Of a stretch of DNA of 64,000 nucleotides, positions 44,877 to 59,533 are shown piece by piece. The stretch's first letter is position 1. Every line of letters begins with the position of its first letter. A program made the position numbers and the translations under genes. This DNA comes from Posidonia oceanica (lineage: Eukaryota > Streptophyta > Magnoliopsida > Alismatales > Posidoniaceae): positions 3,348,001 to 3,412,000 of the forward strand of contig JAZBRS010000044.1 of the NCBI GenBank assembly GCA_037176725.1, written 5' to 3'. The notes under the pieces are model-generated. The model was not told the origin of the DNA. It saw nothing but the letters and a program-made list of their open reading frames with translations, and did no database searches.

Positions 44877-47800
44877 ATGACCGAGAGGGTGTGTTATGGC
44901 ACATCAAAGCTGGAGAGGAAGACTGTGGAGAAGAATAGGAGGTTGCAAATGAAGAACCTTTGCTTGAAGCTCTCCTCTTTGATCCCAAGAGATGCCACTA
45001 CCAACCCCAAGGTTTGTGTGGTTCTTGCCTTTGATTATATCATTATGTCACGTCAGATTTAACCATAGGTTTCCACCTCTCATGAACTATCAGATAAAAT
45101 TGGTTCGTTGCACTGCCTGCCTCTCGGTCTTTCTTACTCCAAACTTGTTTTATCATGGTGCTAAACTCTGTTGGGCTTGACACAATTATCTATCTATTTG
45201 ACACAATTATCTATCTATTTGTCCATGTTCAAACTGTTCTGGTTCTCTCCATCATTTGCTTTTTCCTGATAAGGAAAAAATAGGCGCCCTCCAGATTATT
45301 TAATCTCAGTTTGTTTAATTTAGACATGTTTTGCTAATTACGATGGTATTGAACTCTTTTTTTTTTATATATATATTATATGGTTACAATTATTCTTCCA
45401 AGAAGGAAGAATAATCCTCCACACTAGATCTCTTGATGTCAATTTCTTTTGTCCAAGACGTATGTTTTCTTTATGGCATGAAATCTAGTATTATGAGATC
45501 ATCTGAGCCACCCAAATGGAGGAGGGATGATGATGATAGCAATTCAAGGTTTTCGTAATTATCCACCATATATGTTTGATGTTTGCTCTCTTTCTCCAAT
45601 TAATCTTAGTTATTTACTCCTTGGAAAATTATACTTACTGAAAGTTACGAAGGATTACCACGAAGGAAAAATATGGTAGTTTCAAGAGATCGAAAGGGGA
45701 AATTAATATTGCAAAAGCCCCACATGTGATGATGCACTGCAACTGAGAATGATAGAGTCTGGTCTAGCGTTCACCTGCACGTTCTTAATTGAAGTTGGCT
45801 ATGTTATTCTATTAGGGTTCAAAAACAATCGAAATTGTAGGTATATGTCTGTATTTTCAAAAATAATGGATGTCCTCTGTATTCTTAAATTATTTGCATA
45901 CACACTCTTGTTGTTACCTAAAGAATATATTTTTCGTATTTATCCCTTAAGTCGTAGGGAAAGTGACTATTTTATCCTATCATCAACATCTACAACAACA
46001 TTTGACTTTTTTATTTGACTTTTGTACTATTACATATTTATCACTTTGTTGATTTATTAACCATTTAATCATTTTGTCAACTTTTTTGTCTTATTGAACC
46101 ATTTGACAAAGGGTAAAATAATCATTTTTCTATGAATTAGCTACTAAATACATAAAATATACTTGTTAGATAACAATAAGGGTATGTATGCAAATGATTC
46201 AAGAATACAATGATACACCAGTTATTTGTGAAAATACAATTATATATCTGTAATTATTATTGTTTTTAGGAGTATATATGTAAAGAATGTATTAAAATTA
46301 TATATACACTAATTGTAGAACATGACTGCTAGAAAAGTACCAATTGTACCAATTGTATACCTCCCGCAACATGCAAGCTAAGAGCATGCTTCTATCTTGG
46401 AGGTAGTGTACGTCGTTTAAAATTTGCTAATAATTGACTTTTATAAGCTTCCATTCTTCGCCAAATTTATAAATGACTTTAATAACTTTCACTCATGAGC
46501 CTTTAAGTCTGTGTTATTTAAATTTTAAAACAATAACTAAAAGCATACAGACTAATTAAGATGCATTTGTTGTTTATTGGTTCTCCACACATGTATCTAA
46601 ATCTATAGTATTATGAAGGAAGAAGATAAAGAAATAAAGAGAGAAACTCTTGCCAAATTCTATGGTAGGGTAGTGTTTTTATGGAGGTTTTCAATTGCAA
46701 TTCAGACCGCACTCACATCTACACTGTTCAATTGTAGTTGTGGATCCACAATTGCATTGTTCATGTGTGTGGAGCGTTGGGGTTTGGATCGCAATTGAAA
46801 TTTTCTGTGTGGAAAAAGAATCAAATAGTACACTTTTACGAGAGAATCATCAGGCTCATCATGTATGGTTAGGCCTGTAAATGGGGCAGTACAACCTTAT
46901 CCATACCCTAATTCTTTAAATTTAGGAGGGTAATGGGGCAGATATAGACCTATTTCCTCCATTGTTCTACCCTTATCTGCTCCGTCACCCACGATACAAT
47001 ATAAAACTGGTAGGGTAAGCAGATAATTGAATAAATTCTTGTTTAAATAAATAATCTAACCATTGAGTGTTTAGGTAAATAACTAAAATCACTTTCTATT
47101 ACTACATAGAAGACAATAATAATTAGCCAATAGAGTTTAAAATAGTGCAACTTCCGTCTAGAATGAACTGTAACAATTAGCCATTAGACAATAACAAATT
47201 ACTATAATGTGCTTGGACGCATAAGGTTGCTTCACTAAGGTTGTTTCACTAAATCAACATCATTTATAAGAATACGAGTAAATAGGTCAATGATCGAGTG
47301 ATGGGTACATAGCTATCCTTACCTTACCTTATAAGAATACAAGTAAAACGGGTAACGGATAAATAGATAATATTATTTTGACCCTTATAAAATGGACAGG
47401 GTAAAGCAGGTAACGAGTAAATACCCTCCTCATTTGTAGGCCTATGTGTGGCCACAAGTTGTTACACCAAATGGATAGGCACAGAAAAAGCAAATATGGA
47501 TAGCATATAGCGTATTCTACGGTATATCGTATAATATTCCTCAATATGTAGTACTATTGTTGTATTCAAAATACGTCTATTTAGAATTCTAGCATTTCTA
47601 ATTAATGAAGACAAATAGAATGGGCCACCAATGGAGGTCACTGTTGAGGTTGAGAAGTCACTTTCATCATAACCAACTTCAAGAAATCGAGATGGTTTTC
47701 TCTGTTTTGTTTAAGCTGATTCATTACCTACTAGCAATCTTGTCACCTCTTCATCTTTTTATTTTATCCGACAACTTAATTTACTTTCTTGAGTGGCAGG

Positions 47801-50800
47801 AATCAACTTGAGTTTGACCTTAAAAATAAGGTTTTTGACAATGGATTCAATAGTTTTCATTTTTCCTATAAAAAAAAAGAATGGACTGTTATATAGAAAC
47901 ATCAAATGTAATTTTAATAATTACGGATTGCATTACATGATTAAATTTATGTCAAGAACTTATGAGTGTGAAGTAATCACAAATTGTGAGCCTATTTGGT
48001 AGCCATTAATCATTAACCTATTAGTGATAAAAAATTGTTGAGATTTTGACTTGAAACAGCCTAACGGACGTCTGCTACATCACTACATTGATCCATAGGT
48101 TTTGCAAACATTCGAGGCGGACGTCTGCTGGGACACTACTCCATCACAGGGATTGAGCGAACATTTGGAGATGTCTGCTGAAGAGCGACAACAGCATATT
48201 AGAAAAATGGACGTCCGTTCCGGATGCCCGCTTTGCTTACGATAGTGGATGTCCGCTACGAGAAGGTTCTTATAAATAGTTCGTTTTACCCCACATATAT
48301 ATATATACCCTTGTATTGGAATTTTAGAGGAGAGTTTATCTTCCAACCCTTGAGAATCTTTGGTGTCAGCGGCTCTCTATTGGGTGAGGGTTTTGATATT
48401 TCTTCTCCATCAATCTGTATCTTGTACTCATCTTGATTCATAGTGAAATCTGTCTCTCTGCTCCAAGGACGTAGACCTATTTGGTCAAACCTCATAAATT
48501 ATTGTGCTTGCGTGTGTACTTTGATTTATTGTGGTTTTCTCTATTTGACTTTTTCCCTTTTGTCGTTTGATTCTTGTTCATGGAGCAAAAGATGATCGAT
48601 TCCCTAACAAACTCATATCAGAGCTTTTGTTGTGGATTCTGATTTAACCACAAAGATGACGACGAAGTTCGAGATTGAGAAGTATAATCGAAACGTCAAC
48701 TTCGATTTCTGGCAAATAATGATGTGCACAGTTTTGATTCAACAAGGAGTTTCAAAGGCATTGAACGAAAAGGACAATATATGGCAAGTCTCTGACTAAA
48801 GCTGGAATCTCTCTACATGACCAAGACCCTTATCAACCGATTACATTTGAAGCAATAGTTGTTCATGCTCCAAATGGCTAAAGGTACATCCATTAAATCA
48901 CATTTTGATGAATTCAGTTTAATCATTATGGACTTAGAAAATATGATGTAAAGATTGAAAATGAAGATCAAACTCTTTTATTGCTATGTTCGTTACCATC
49001 CTCTTACAAGCATTTCAGGGAAACTCTCATATATGGCAAAAGATGAAATATCAATGGATGATGTTAAGTCATCTCTATTCTCAAAAGATTTTATGGATAG
49101 GGAATTGACTATTTCTAATGCCAATGATGGAAAGGCTGAAGCTTTCAATGTTAGGGGAAGAAATGTGGAACCAAATTCAATAAACAAATCCAAAGAAAAG
49201 GGCAAATTCTATAACTACTGTAAGAAGAAAGGGTACATCATAGATGATTGCAAGAAGCTCTAGAATAAAGAAAAGGACAGCTTTAAAGGTTAGTCAGGCA
49301 AGCCCAAGGAGGATTCTGTAGAGACGAATTATGTGGAGGTAGAATGTTTAGATCGTGGCTACATGTTTATTGCCACTAACCCATATAGATTGAAAGATAT
49401 TTGGATTCTAAATTCAGAGTGTACATACCACATGTCTTCCAATAGGAATTGGTTCTCTACCTATAGACCTACTGAAGGTGAAGTTGTGTTGATAGGGAAT
49501 AACTCACAGTCAAAGGCTATTGGGATAGGCACAGTTGAGTTAAGGATGCATGACGAGACAAAGGTGACACTAATAGTTGTCCGACATGTTCCAGACAACG
49601 AATCTTATCTCCCTTGGCACTCTAGAAGCAAAAGGGTGCAAGTACTCTGCTAAAGATGGAGTATTAGTAATCACCAAGGATGGTCGTCATGTCATGTCGA
49701 CAAGGAAATCAAGAAATCTCTACAATTTATAGAAAGTACTGTTACAGGTGCTACAGCAATTGCTACCATTTTGTCATCACAGACAGATCGCACCAAGTTG
49801 TGGCATCTAAGAATGAGACATTTGAACGAGAAGAGTATGACCATTCTCAGTGGAAGAGGACTTATTGATTTGTGGGGTCCTTCTCGAGTCTTATCCAAAG
49901 GTGGTGCGAGATATATGTTAACATTCGTTGATGACTATTCTAGGAAGGTGTGGATTTATACTTTTAAATCCAAGGCTGAAGTGTTCAAGCACTTGAAGCA
50001 ATGGAAGACACTTAGTGAAAGGTTAACTTCTAAAAAAGATTCTGCTATTCGTTCTTCTGGTACAGACACAGATGTAGGTACTAGCAAGCTAGTGGAGCTC
50101 GAGTTGAATTCTCATTATTCAGTAGAGTCACATATTGACATTTTTCCTGGTTCAGAAGCAGAAGAGGAAAAATTTATTGCAGCAGATAGCATTGCAAGGA
50201 GGAGTGAACGAAGAGTGATCAAGCCACCCTCTAGATACACAGAGTTTACGTTTGCACATACATTATCAGTAGTCAAGGAGACTTGTGATGTAGGAGAGTC
50301 AAGCAGTTTTTCAGAAGCTGTTTCATCACAAAAGTTTGTAGTGGAGTCTCTTCATACTACAGAGGCAGAGTACATGGCAGCAACAAAAGGGATTAAAGAG
50401 GCAGACATGATGACAAAACCTCTTCCTTTGACTAAGTTCAAAGAATGTGTGAACTTGGTTGGCTTGTGCAATACGTGATATAGCCTATCTGGCAGAGAGA
50501 GATGAAGACTGATCACAGTCATGATGCAAGAGATGGAATTTCATGTCAAGGTGGAGATTTTGACTTGAAATAGCCTGGCGGACATCCATGCGAACGTCCG
50601 ATACGTCACTGCATTGATCCAGAGGTTTTGCTGACGTCTGAGGCGAATGTCAGCTAGGACACTACTCCATCACTGGGATTGAGCGAATGTCCGCTCCAGA
50701 CATCCGCTGATCAACGGCATCAACACATTAGAAAAACAGACATTCGTTTCAGACGTCCACTTTGCTTACAGTTTGAAATCAGGGGTTGAGCAGACGTCCG

Positions 50801-53800
50801 CTATGGGAAGGCTTCTTATAAATGGATTCATTTTACCCCACATATATATATACTCTTGTGTTGGAATTTTAGAGGAGAGTTGATCTTCCAACCCTTCAGA
50901 ATATTTTATGCTGGCAGCTCTCTCTAGGGTGAGGATTTTGATCTTTCTTCTCTATCAATCTCTATATCATATACTCATCTTAATTCATAGTGAAATCTCT
51001 CTCTCTCTATCTCAAGGATGTAGACTTATTTGGTCAAACCTTGTAAATCCTTGTATTTACGTGTGTGCTTTGATTGGTTGTGATTTTCTCTATTTTCCTT
51101 TTGTCATTTGATTCTTGTTCATGGAGCACAAGAGGATCGGTTCCCTAACAAAAATAAATGTATAATTTCCTTACTTAGACTTTTGAAATAAAAATGGGAA
51201 TTTATTTGTTATTTGTGCAGGAAAAAATCTCTATTATTATGATGATCAATTATTAAAAAGGACCAACAACTAACATGGTTATATTTAGTATTTATCGACA
51301 ATATATCTTCAATTCAATGAATAAGTCTTATTACTGGTAATACTAATGCTTATATTTGTTGAAGCAATTAGTCTCAAATATGAAGACTTACTTAGATGAT
51401 TAGGAGTTGCCTTTATGATTCTAAAACCAATCAAATAAGTTACATATATTTTACTCTTGTTTATGTTTATGTATGCAAAAAGAATGGAATAGAATTGATG
51501 ATTTACGTTTGTATATATACTTGCAAGTTTGCATTCAATTATTCAACAAAATCTTGCACGTATTCATCCAAAATATGAAAAACAGTAAAATGCAAAATGT
51601 TTCCATGTAAAGTTCCTTGAAAAGGACGAAGTGTTTTACATGAGAAGCTCATGAAGTAGCATTTGTACCTCGATGCTAATGGATCGTCAGACTTCTTCTC
51701 ATCTTTAGCGTATGTTCATGTACTTTTTGGTCCAAAACGGAATGCATTAAAACCCTTGTTTTTTATATAATCACATTTTAAATAGAGCCACAAAATACTA
51801 ACACATGCTTGCTAGTTATTTGCTTCCTTCTTAAAGTTTTCATTTCAGGATGCATCCAGACAGCAAGATAACTTGGATGAAGCAGCATCTTACATAAGAA
51901 TGCTGCAGGAAAGAGTTGAGGAACTGAAGCAAAAGAAGCAAATGGGTGTGGCAAGTGATAGTTGCGCAGTGCAGCATTTTGAAGCACCTATAGTTGAAAT
52001 AAGGGAATTGGAGTATTCCACAATTGAGATCCTTATACTATGTGCGCAGAATAAGAGGTTTGTTCTCTATGAAGCCATCAAAATTGTTGAGGAAGAAGGT
52101 GCAAAAGTTATCAATGCAACCTCCACAACTGTGGGTGGGAATGTCATCTGCACAATCCATTCACAAGTAAGTTCTTCGCCTTCATCCACATGCTCATCCT
52201 CCACAAGCTTAGTTGGTATTGTGTGCAAGTTTGGAAAGGATTCCTATGAAGCAGTTTTTGCATAAATTTGAAATTTCTATCGATAGTTTCCGAATGTTTG
52301 TTGCACATTGTGTGTGACAAGATATCTATCCACACAATCCATTCGCAGCATAGGGAACACAAGTGAAAAATGATTAAGTTTATATGTACATCAATTTTGG
52401 ACAACACAAATGCATAAAAATAATTTTAAAAATAACTAAATTTTAAAAACGTATACAACTTCTTGAGAATATTTTGAATTCTAAAATGCAATACAAAGTA
52501 CGAAAATAAAGTATTAACTTCCATGAGCATGTTGTTTATGTGAGATTAACTGTCATTTGTAAGTTTCATGTCTAACTTCTATATCTAATTTAATTTATTG
52601 TCATACCACCTGTCTAATATCGTTCTTTCTAGTCATCAATCTAAACTATAAGTAAGAAATAATGATTGTATTTTTTTATAGGAAAATTTTCTATTGCGGT
52701 CAGTCGCTAGCGGTCCTAACCTAGCAATAATGTTTTTGCATGAAAAATACTAGGGAACCAAAAAAATACTACGGCACTGGAAAAAAAATTGAAAAAATAA
52801 TAGGAAAAAACCAAAAAATAACAAAACATTGGGACCTGGAAACAAACGAAAAAAAATTGTAGGAACCAAAAAAAAGAGTGGAGCATTGGAGGGTATGGAG
52901 CTTAGCAGAAATGCTCTCTTTTTTTATAAATCATGAAATATAAAAAAAAGTAAAAGTGTTAACCGTAGCTGAGTACTTACTTGCTAACATGTTTATATTT
53001 GTCTGGATATTAGAGGAAAACTCGAAGTACGAGTATTTCGTCTATAAAAAATGTGGAAAAAATTGTAGAACTTGGTTTTTATTCAAAAACAATCTATTAA
53101 AATTTATAACGCTTTTATAAACATGGATCCAAAAAATACACATCAATATATAAGTGAACTTTCACAATCTTATGGGAAAAAAGAATAAATTCTAAGCAAT
53201 CCATAATTCATAAAAACAAAGAGCCAACATTGAGATATGAAATTTTTATTTTTATGGATTCTAAGCAATCTATAAATAAAGTTTAGAATAGTAAAATTTT
53301 AATTTAATGGTTGTGATCTAACGAAGAATTATAAATCATAAATATGCACATAAATAATTTATGATTGACAAAAAATATGATTTTAATATTTATTATAAAT
53401 TGTTTTATAAATATAAAAATTACCAAGTATACAAAATGTCCTTTTTAATATGATATGCAAAGACCAGATACATTAAAAATGAGAAATTATTTGACTCATT
53501 CAATTTTTCTTCTTCTGTTATTTATTTATTGAGAGGCGTTGATGGAGGAGGGAAATTAGAAAATATTCATCATTAAAAGGAAAAATATTCTCTCTCTCAC
53601 GTGCTTTCTATAGTTTTCTAATTTATAAAAGCTATGGATGAAAATTTTCCACCTATTCATACATATATAAAGAGAGACAGATGATAGAGGAAAATTAAGA
53701 AACAATGTAACTAAAAGAATAAAAGGAAAAATCTTCACTCTATCTGTCTTTAATTTTGTGGTTTATGGAAAATAATAGATGGAAGTTTTTCATAGAGAGA

Positions 53801-54611
53801 GAGAGAGAAAGGGGGGAAGGGAGAGAGAGAGATGTAAGGTAGAGTGGAGAAAAACTAAGATTAATTAATAGAATAAAAGGAAAAACTTAAGGAAGCTAGT
53901 CCTAATTGAGGAATTCAAAATTTGAAAAGTTAATAAATAAATTCAAAAAACATGAGTGTAGAAGTGAGTTCTTTCCTTGCCACTCCTTGAAACACATCCT
54001 CACTTAGTATAATAGTAAGATACCATTAACGATCTTATTTAATAACTATAGCATCTCAGCTCTATTGATTGTATTAATTCAGAACAAAACAGTGTCAATG
54101 TAATCGCAAGAAGTCAACTGAGAAGAACAACAGTTTTGTAGTTATTTTTTTCCTAAACTACTATAAAGGATTGTTAGTGCACATAGATTTGGAGAGAAAA
54201 GAAACAAGGAAAATGTTTTTCCTTTCTACCAATGATTTCCTTAGTGTTTGTGCATCACAAAGAAATGAAAATCATTGATTCTAAGATACAAAGAGTCATG
54301 TGTATCTCATTGTCCACCTCAAACGATAGAATTTGGGAGGGAGATTTTTTACATGACATGTAGTAACACAAGAAAATTACTCAAAAGAAAATAAATACTA
54401 TTTTTTTTCCATGGAAAATACATTCCCTTTGACCATAGGATTTCTTTTTTTTTTCGCTTTCGTGCCATTGACACCCCTTTGAATTTCATAGGAAAAACTA
54501 GTTGTTTGCATAAATTAATCTAGTTTTTACTATCTCTTGTAGGTCACTGTCCCTAGAATTGGTTTGGAGGTATCAAAGGTATCACAGAGGTTAAAGAACT
54601 TGATGCTTTGA
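44877..54611 (+). CDS. bHLH162-like transcription factor, three exons (unit 2)
   Basis: Exons are 44877-45011, 51849-52166 and 54543-54611. All splice sites (donors GTTTGT and GTAAGT, acceptors TTTCAG and TTGTAG) and all 173 codons match the unit 1 gene, so the predicted proteins are identical. The introns differ only by scattered changes. Intron 1 again holds the two MITEs and the Copia element. With the truncated copy at 1321 this makes a three-member local family, two of them intact. Confidence 0.85.
45818..46269. mobile_element. MITE with long imperfect inverted repeats (unit 2)
   Basis: Copy of 8713-9162 with the same roughly 75-bp inverted arms, differing by a few bases. Lies in intron 1 of the second bHLH gene. 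Confidence 0.55.
46870..47444. mobile_element. hAT-like MITE, TAGGCCT termini (unit 2)
   Basis: Copy of 9763-10337, with the same termini and diverged 8-bp flanks (tgtatggt, tgtgtggc). Confidence 0.55.
48036..51150 (+). mobile_element. Degenerate Copia LTR retrotransposon (unit 2)
   Basis: Copy of 10929-14043 with the same AAAAT target duplication on both sides, the same diverged LTR pair and the same internal deletions. It therefore inserted once, before the 37-kb duplication. Confidence 0.9.
48656..50478 (+). pseudogene. Copia gag-pol remnant (unit 2)
   Basis: Same pieces as 11549-13371. The broken zinc knuckle (FYNYCKKKGYIIDDC), the protease NSE and the missing integrase core and reverse transcriptase are shared. 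Differences include an extra stop after DDCKKL (49261), LNSE for PNSE, and MRHLNEK for MIHLNEK. It is non-functional. Confidence 0.85.
52167..54542 (+). other. bHLH intron 2 (unit 2), no gene seen
   Basis: Copy of the intron at 15060-17435, AT-rich with the same (GA)n tract near 53797. No element ends or coding frames recognised. Confidence 0.55.
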
Positions 54612-55639
54612 TCATTAATTATTCATTGACTACCTAGTGAGCCACTACATACATGCTGTGTAACTTGAGCCATGCTTTGGTTAGAAAATATGAAGTAGAA
54701 GGTAAACATACAAGGGTCACGCCAAAACGATGATTACTACCCTTATTTAGAACCATTGTTGGTTTTTTATGGTTTGTACCTAGTGCATGGGTGTATCACC
54801 TTCTCATATTGGTCTATTCAGTGTAACATTACCTTACTGTTTGGATTGTTAGGAATGGTTTCCATTACAAGTTCCTAAATGTTGTTGCATGGATACATGA
54901 AGTTGTGGCCATAATAAAGAGATGGACCTGTTTTGAATTTTTATTAAGAAAGATACTACAAATAAACTACAATATTGTATTGAAGTGGTTCTTGAAAAAA
55001 TGGGTTGTCTTTTTTTTCCTTTCTTTGAGATTGTTACATTTTTCCATCTCTAAACCTATGTCCTATTTTTTTCAAATGATATGAACTAAGTTGATATCAT
55101 CAAAAAAAAATAGTCTAAGTTGATCATGAAGGACTGATCGTAGTTGTGTCAAAAGAAAAAGGAATTCTTACTTAGGTACCGTTGTCAAGTAGCGTACTTG
55201 CTCATATGCCTTCAGATAACACTAATTTATCGATGTGCCCTCACAAAATTAGACGTTATACTCTAATACCCTCACCGTTACCTTCCTTCACCTAACCCAA
55301 GTTAAACGTCTAACCCTAGATGTTAAATTACTAACCTACCCCTTTTTAAAAAACTTAACTCTAAAAGCAACCCAACTTACAACTTAACCATCTCCCTCTT
55401 CCTCTGCCTACCTCCTTTTTCTGAAATACGCTGACTCTAATCAACCATCATCGTAACCACAAAATGAAGTTTGTGAGGGCATATAAGCAAAGATATTATA
55501 GTCATTCAACATGCAGATAATGGAGTAAACTAATGTTATATCATGGTTGTTAACTACAAGGGCATTGGTGACAAGGCTTTTATTTTATAAGGTCAGATCG
55601 ATAAATAGGTGTTATCTGATCTTAGTAGACTACAAAGGA

Positions 55640-55858
55640 TGCGTTTGGGTACACCGGCTTCTGCTCCCAAAGTAATGAGAAGCGTCAAATGCAAGATTTG
55701 GCTGCTTCCAGTGGCTTCTTGATTTCATAAAGAAAGTCAACTTCCTGAGAAGCAAAAACGAAAGCAGGAGTGACTTCTAGAAACTACATTTGGGTGGCCT
55801 ATGAGCTACGATATGGCTTTCACACAGGAGAAGCTGGTAGAAACGATACCCAAACCCA
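55640..55858. mobile_element. Small MITE, TGCGTTTGGGTA termini (unit 2)
   Basis: Copy of 18532-18750 with the same imperfect inverted ends. Confidence 0.45.
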
Positions 55859-55954
55859 CCCAAAGTAGACTCCTTTTGTACAAGTAAAAGACATAGGCTA
55901 TCCCAAAGTGATCACTGAAGTAGACTGCATCCTAGGTAAAAGCCAGCAAATAAT

Positions 55955-56243
55955 GGTCTATATGGTTGAGATTTCTCACCCTTTTCCTTATTTGTTTAAT
56001 ATTATTTTGCAAGTGGATAATTTGTGATTCTTCTAGAATAGGAAGAAAGGACAATTCTAGGAGAATTCAAGACGTAAGAATCTTGATTTTGATAAAGTTT
56101 TTACATTTTTTGAATCTAAAAAGACAATTAAAAAAAGCTTTTTGTTCAGATTGTGAGATTTTGTTTATTATATTGGTATTTTAATTCACTTAAAAATAGT
56201 ATGGACGAGAATCTTGACGTTGAGAATCTCAACCAAACGGACC
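55955..56243. mobile_element. Small MITE, TGGTTGAGATT termini (unit 2)
   Basis: Copy of 18847-19135 with the same 19-bp imperfect inverted ends. Confidence 0.55.
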
Positions 56244-57316
56244 TTAATTACGTATATCACAAAAGTAGACCTTTCTATCATGTGAAAGTCCAAGTTAGTT
56301 TGGAATTCTAGTAGACTTTCCTATTGTTTTATGTAAGGTCTGTAGAATTGAAACATGTGGAAGTCTAATATAGTTTTAGATTCTAATTCTTAGAAAATAG
56401 TGTAACTTTCATTAGAACGAGACCTATTACTAAGACATTTAAATGACTCCATGTTTTTTCTTCACTACCTTAGCAATGATTTTAGATAGCTATGATAAAG
56501 ATTCCAAAGAACCTTGATGAAAGAACTCAAAGGGATCTTCTTACCTATTGGTGCTCCCTCTGAGCTTTAAATTCTTATTCTCAATGCATATGGAGACCCT
56601 TAATTATTCTTATAGTTGACATATTAATACTAACTCCTTAAGTTTATAATTGAAAGGCATTATCATGTTCCCTACACGATGCATGAGCTGCCTACCATTT
56701 TAAGATCAGAATTTCAATTCAACTAACCAAAGTGCTCATGCGGTGGTCTCATAACAATAATAAACTTAGCCTCCATAAGAGTAGATGTGAAAATGAGTTG
56801 CTTCACACTCCTATGAAATGACACCTTCGACAAATAGAAAAATGATGTTGCCTCTCCTCTTCTTGATCTTCACTGAGTGGACATGCATATATGGAGCTCC
56901 TCAAGGTAGATAGGCTAGAGCCATGGCCAAAGAAACAAGAGATCACCAATGATTCGAGTGAGGAATCCTTTGACACTCAAATTAGATTACGATAGATGGT
57001 GGAATCAAAGATAGGCCCTACTTGCAAGGTAGAGCTATGCTTGGCGAGCAAGTGAGATGGAAGCCTAGATCCCTAAGACGACATGGAATCCTAGTTTGAG
57101 AATCCACTATTCTCCAACCTAGTTTCCTAATGATCTTCGAGTTGTACGAATTTGATCTCTAGTGGCCCAACCTCTCAATATTATAGGACCATGAAGGGTT
57201 CTGGACCTCGGAACTCCATGGTTGTTGCCTCCCCTAAATTGGTGACTCCTCCATTTGGTAGTTATTGGAGAGATTTTGACATGTTGTCACTGGAAGAGCT
57301 CATGGTCACATCTTTG

Positions 57317-57559
57317 ACTGCGTTTGTTCCATGGCTCCCATAGCTCCCACAATAGCCAAGTGGGTCCCACATGTGGTTTCTTCAAACAAACAACACGACT
57401 TGGGAGCGCGTGTGGAAGATTTTTTGACTCTTGTTACTGTAGAACAATGAAGAAAGTTGGGAGCTATAAAATGCAACTCCCATGAGAGCTGTTATAAAAG
57501 TTGCTACAGTGTCAGCTTTCATGGGTTAGGTTCTTTGCAAATTTTCGAAACAAACGCAC
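57317..57559. mobile_element. Small MITE, TGCGTTTGTT termini (unit 2)
   Basis: Copy of 20209-20451 with the perfect 10-bp inverted ends and TCTTTG on both sides. Confidence 0.5.
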
Positions 57560-57969
57560 TCTTTGTGTCAAAAGTATCAGATCTCCACCATGATGGTAAA
57601 TCACCCCTAGGAAGAAGGTATTTGACTTACATCACCTTTAAGCTCAATGGCTGGCTAACATACGAATGGAAAAGGTGGTGAAGTTCCTGATCAAGCTCTC
57701 ACCTCTATACCCAACTGATCTCTTGAAGAGAAAGAATTTCTAGAGGATCAAATTAATGTGGAAGTGGCAACCTTTCAAGGGGATTGATGTGGAGGCTCCA
57801 CTAGAGTTCAAAAACCCAAAGCTTAAACCTGTAGACATTGACAAGCCCAGATTGACTCTATTAAACATGATAGCAATGTCTTAAGTGACTTTTGAGCTCA
57901 CGATCAACATGTTTGCACATACAATTTCCCAACTAGATAGTTATACAGGATTTAATTGATACTCCTTCT

Positions 57970-58834
57970 AACACCTAGGGTCTCTGTGGTGGAGGCGCGG
58001 GTACCAAGCGCGTAATTCGTATTCCAGATGTGGATTCCTGGTGCATATTGCTAGCATGGATTTTGGGCAAATTCTAATAGTTTAGAATCCAGAGCTATTG
58101 TTTTGGGACTGAATTCCCACTTAGTTGGATTTTGGTGATCGAGTTGGGATCCACACGCGGGGGGCTTCTTTAAGAAGCTGAGAGAGTTCGAGAAGGAGAG
58201 AAGAAGAAGAAAATCAGAGAGGAGGAGGAAGAACTGAGAGAGAGGGGGGAGTGTCTGTGGGAGAGGAGGACACCCGCCATTCACCGCCACTGCTTGCCAT
58301 TCCTATCGTGCTACTGCTGCTGCCGTTGTCATGACGTCGAAGGGTCGCCGTCGTCGGAGTGTCACTGCTCGCGTGTCGGGCTACTATGACCAAGCGAGCG
58401 TGGGAGTCGATCCTTAATGAACGGTACGTGCTCTACCTAGGCTATTCCTTGCTCCTTAAGCATTTAATTGTGTTGATTGTGCTTGGGATCCTACAAGAGG
58501 GATCGAGGTGCGATAGTGAGGTCGCGTGGGTGATGAGTTCCCACGAGTAAACCCATCCACTTGTGTGATTTTTGGCCAATTCTTCGGTGAATCGGTTTGT
58601 GTGATGCTTGGATGTGTGATTTGTGGTTTGGATTCTTATTTCCCTCGAGTTTTGTTCTCATTTCACCGTTTAAAGCAGGTTTCTACCCTTTGGGGATGGG
58701 CTGTGTGTGCCCTGCACCCTCATGCCAACTATTTGGCCTGAGACGCATAATGGGCGCACGTATTGCCCACGCGTATTGGATGCATGGACCACGGGCACGT
58801 ATTAGCAGCACAGCCCCTGGATAGTAGGATTCAG
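57970..58834 (+). mobile_element. Gypsy-type solo LTR, left part (unit 2)
   Basis: Copy of 20862-21726, preceded by CTTCT at 57965-57969. The right part of the LTR lies beyond the window, on the far side of the CACTA element. Confidence 0.45.
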
Positions 58835-59533
58835 CACTACTAGAAAAACAAGAAATCGCGAGGACGTATGTCCTCGCAAAGTCCTTGCTAATGGCCTTCA
58901 CGATGACATCGCGAGGACATTGCGAGGACAAAAGGTCCTCACAAAATGTTACATCGTTAAAAGGCATTTGCGAGTAACTATCCTAGCGAAGACCTCGCAA
59001 ACTTTCTCGTGAGGACTTAGCATGGAAATAAAGTCCTCACAATGTCTCCACTATTTCCTCACAATTTACACGCTATTTCCTGGCAAAAATTAAAAAATAA
59101 AAATAAAAATTTCGAGGACTTTTGCGCAAAGTCCTCGTGAGATATAAAAAAAATTAAAAATAAAATAAAAATTCCTGTTAGACACATATTTCATATCAGC
59201 AACACTTCCACACCGCCATAACAAGAGAAATTTAAAACAAAATTAGTACCAACTCAAATTAGGTACATATGAACTAGTAGAAAAGTAAGCAAACAAATAA
59301 AAAGCAAAAAAATATATAATCATCATTCAAAAAGAAATAAAATGAACACGTCAAACCATGGTTTAGATTCATTCACAAAAGGAGACTGATGAATTGGCAT
59401 ATGCAAGCTCCAGAGTCCAGAGTAACTTGGAAATACCTCTAGAAATTGCTTCTGTTTGCAAGATGTTGAATAGAAATAGCTTATGCTCTTCTGAATGCAA
59501 CATTACTCTATAGATAACTTGACACCTATAATC

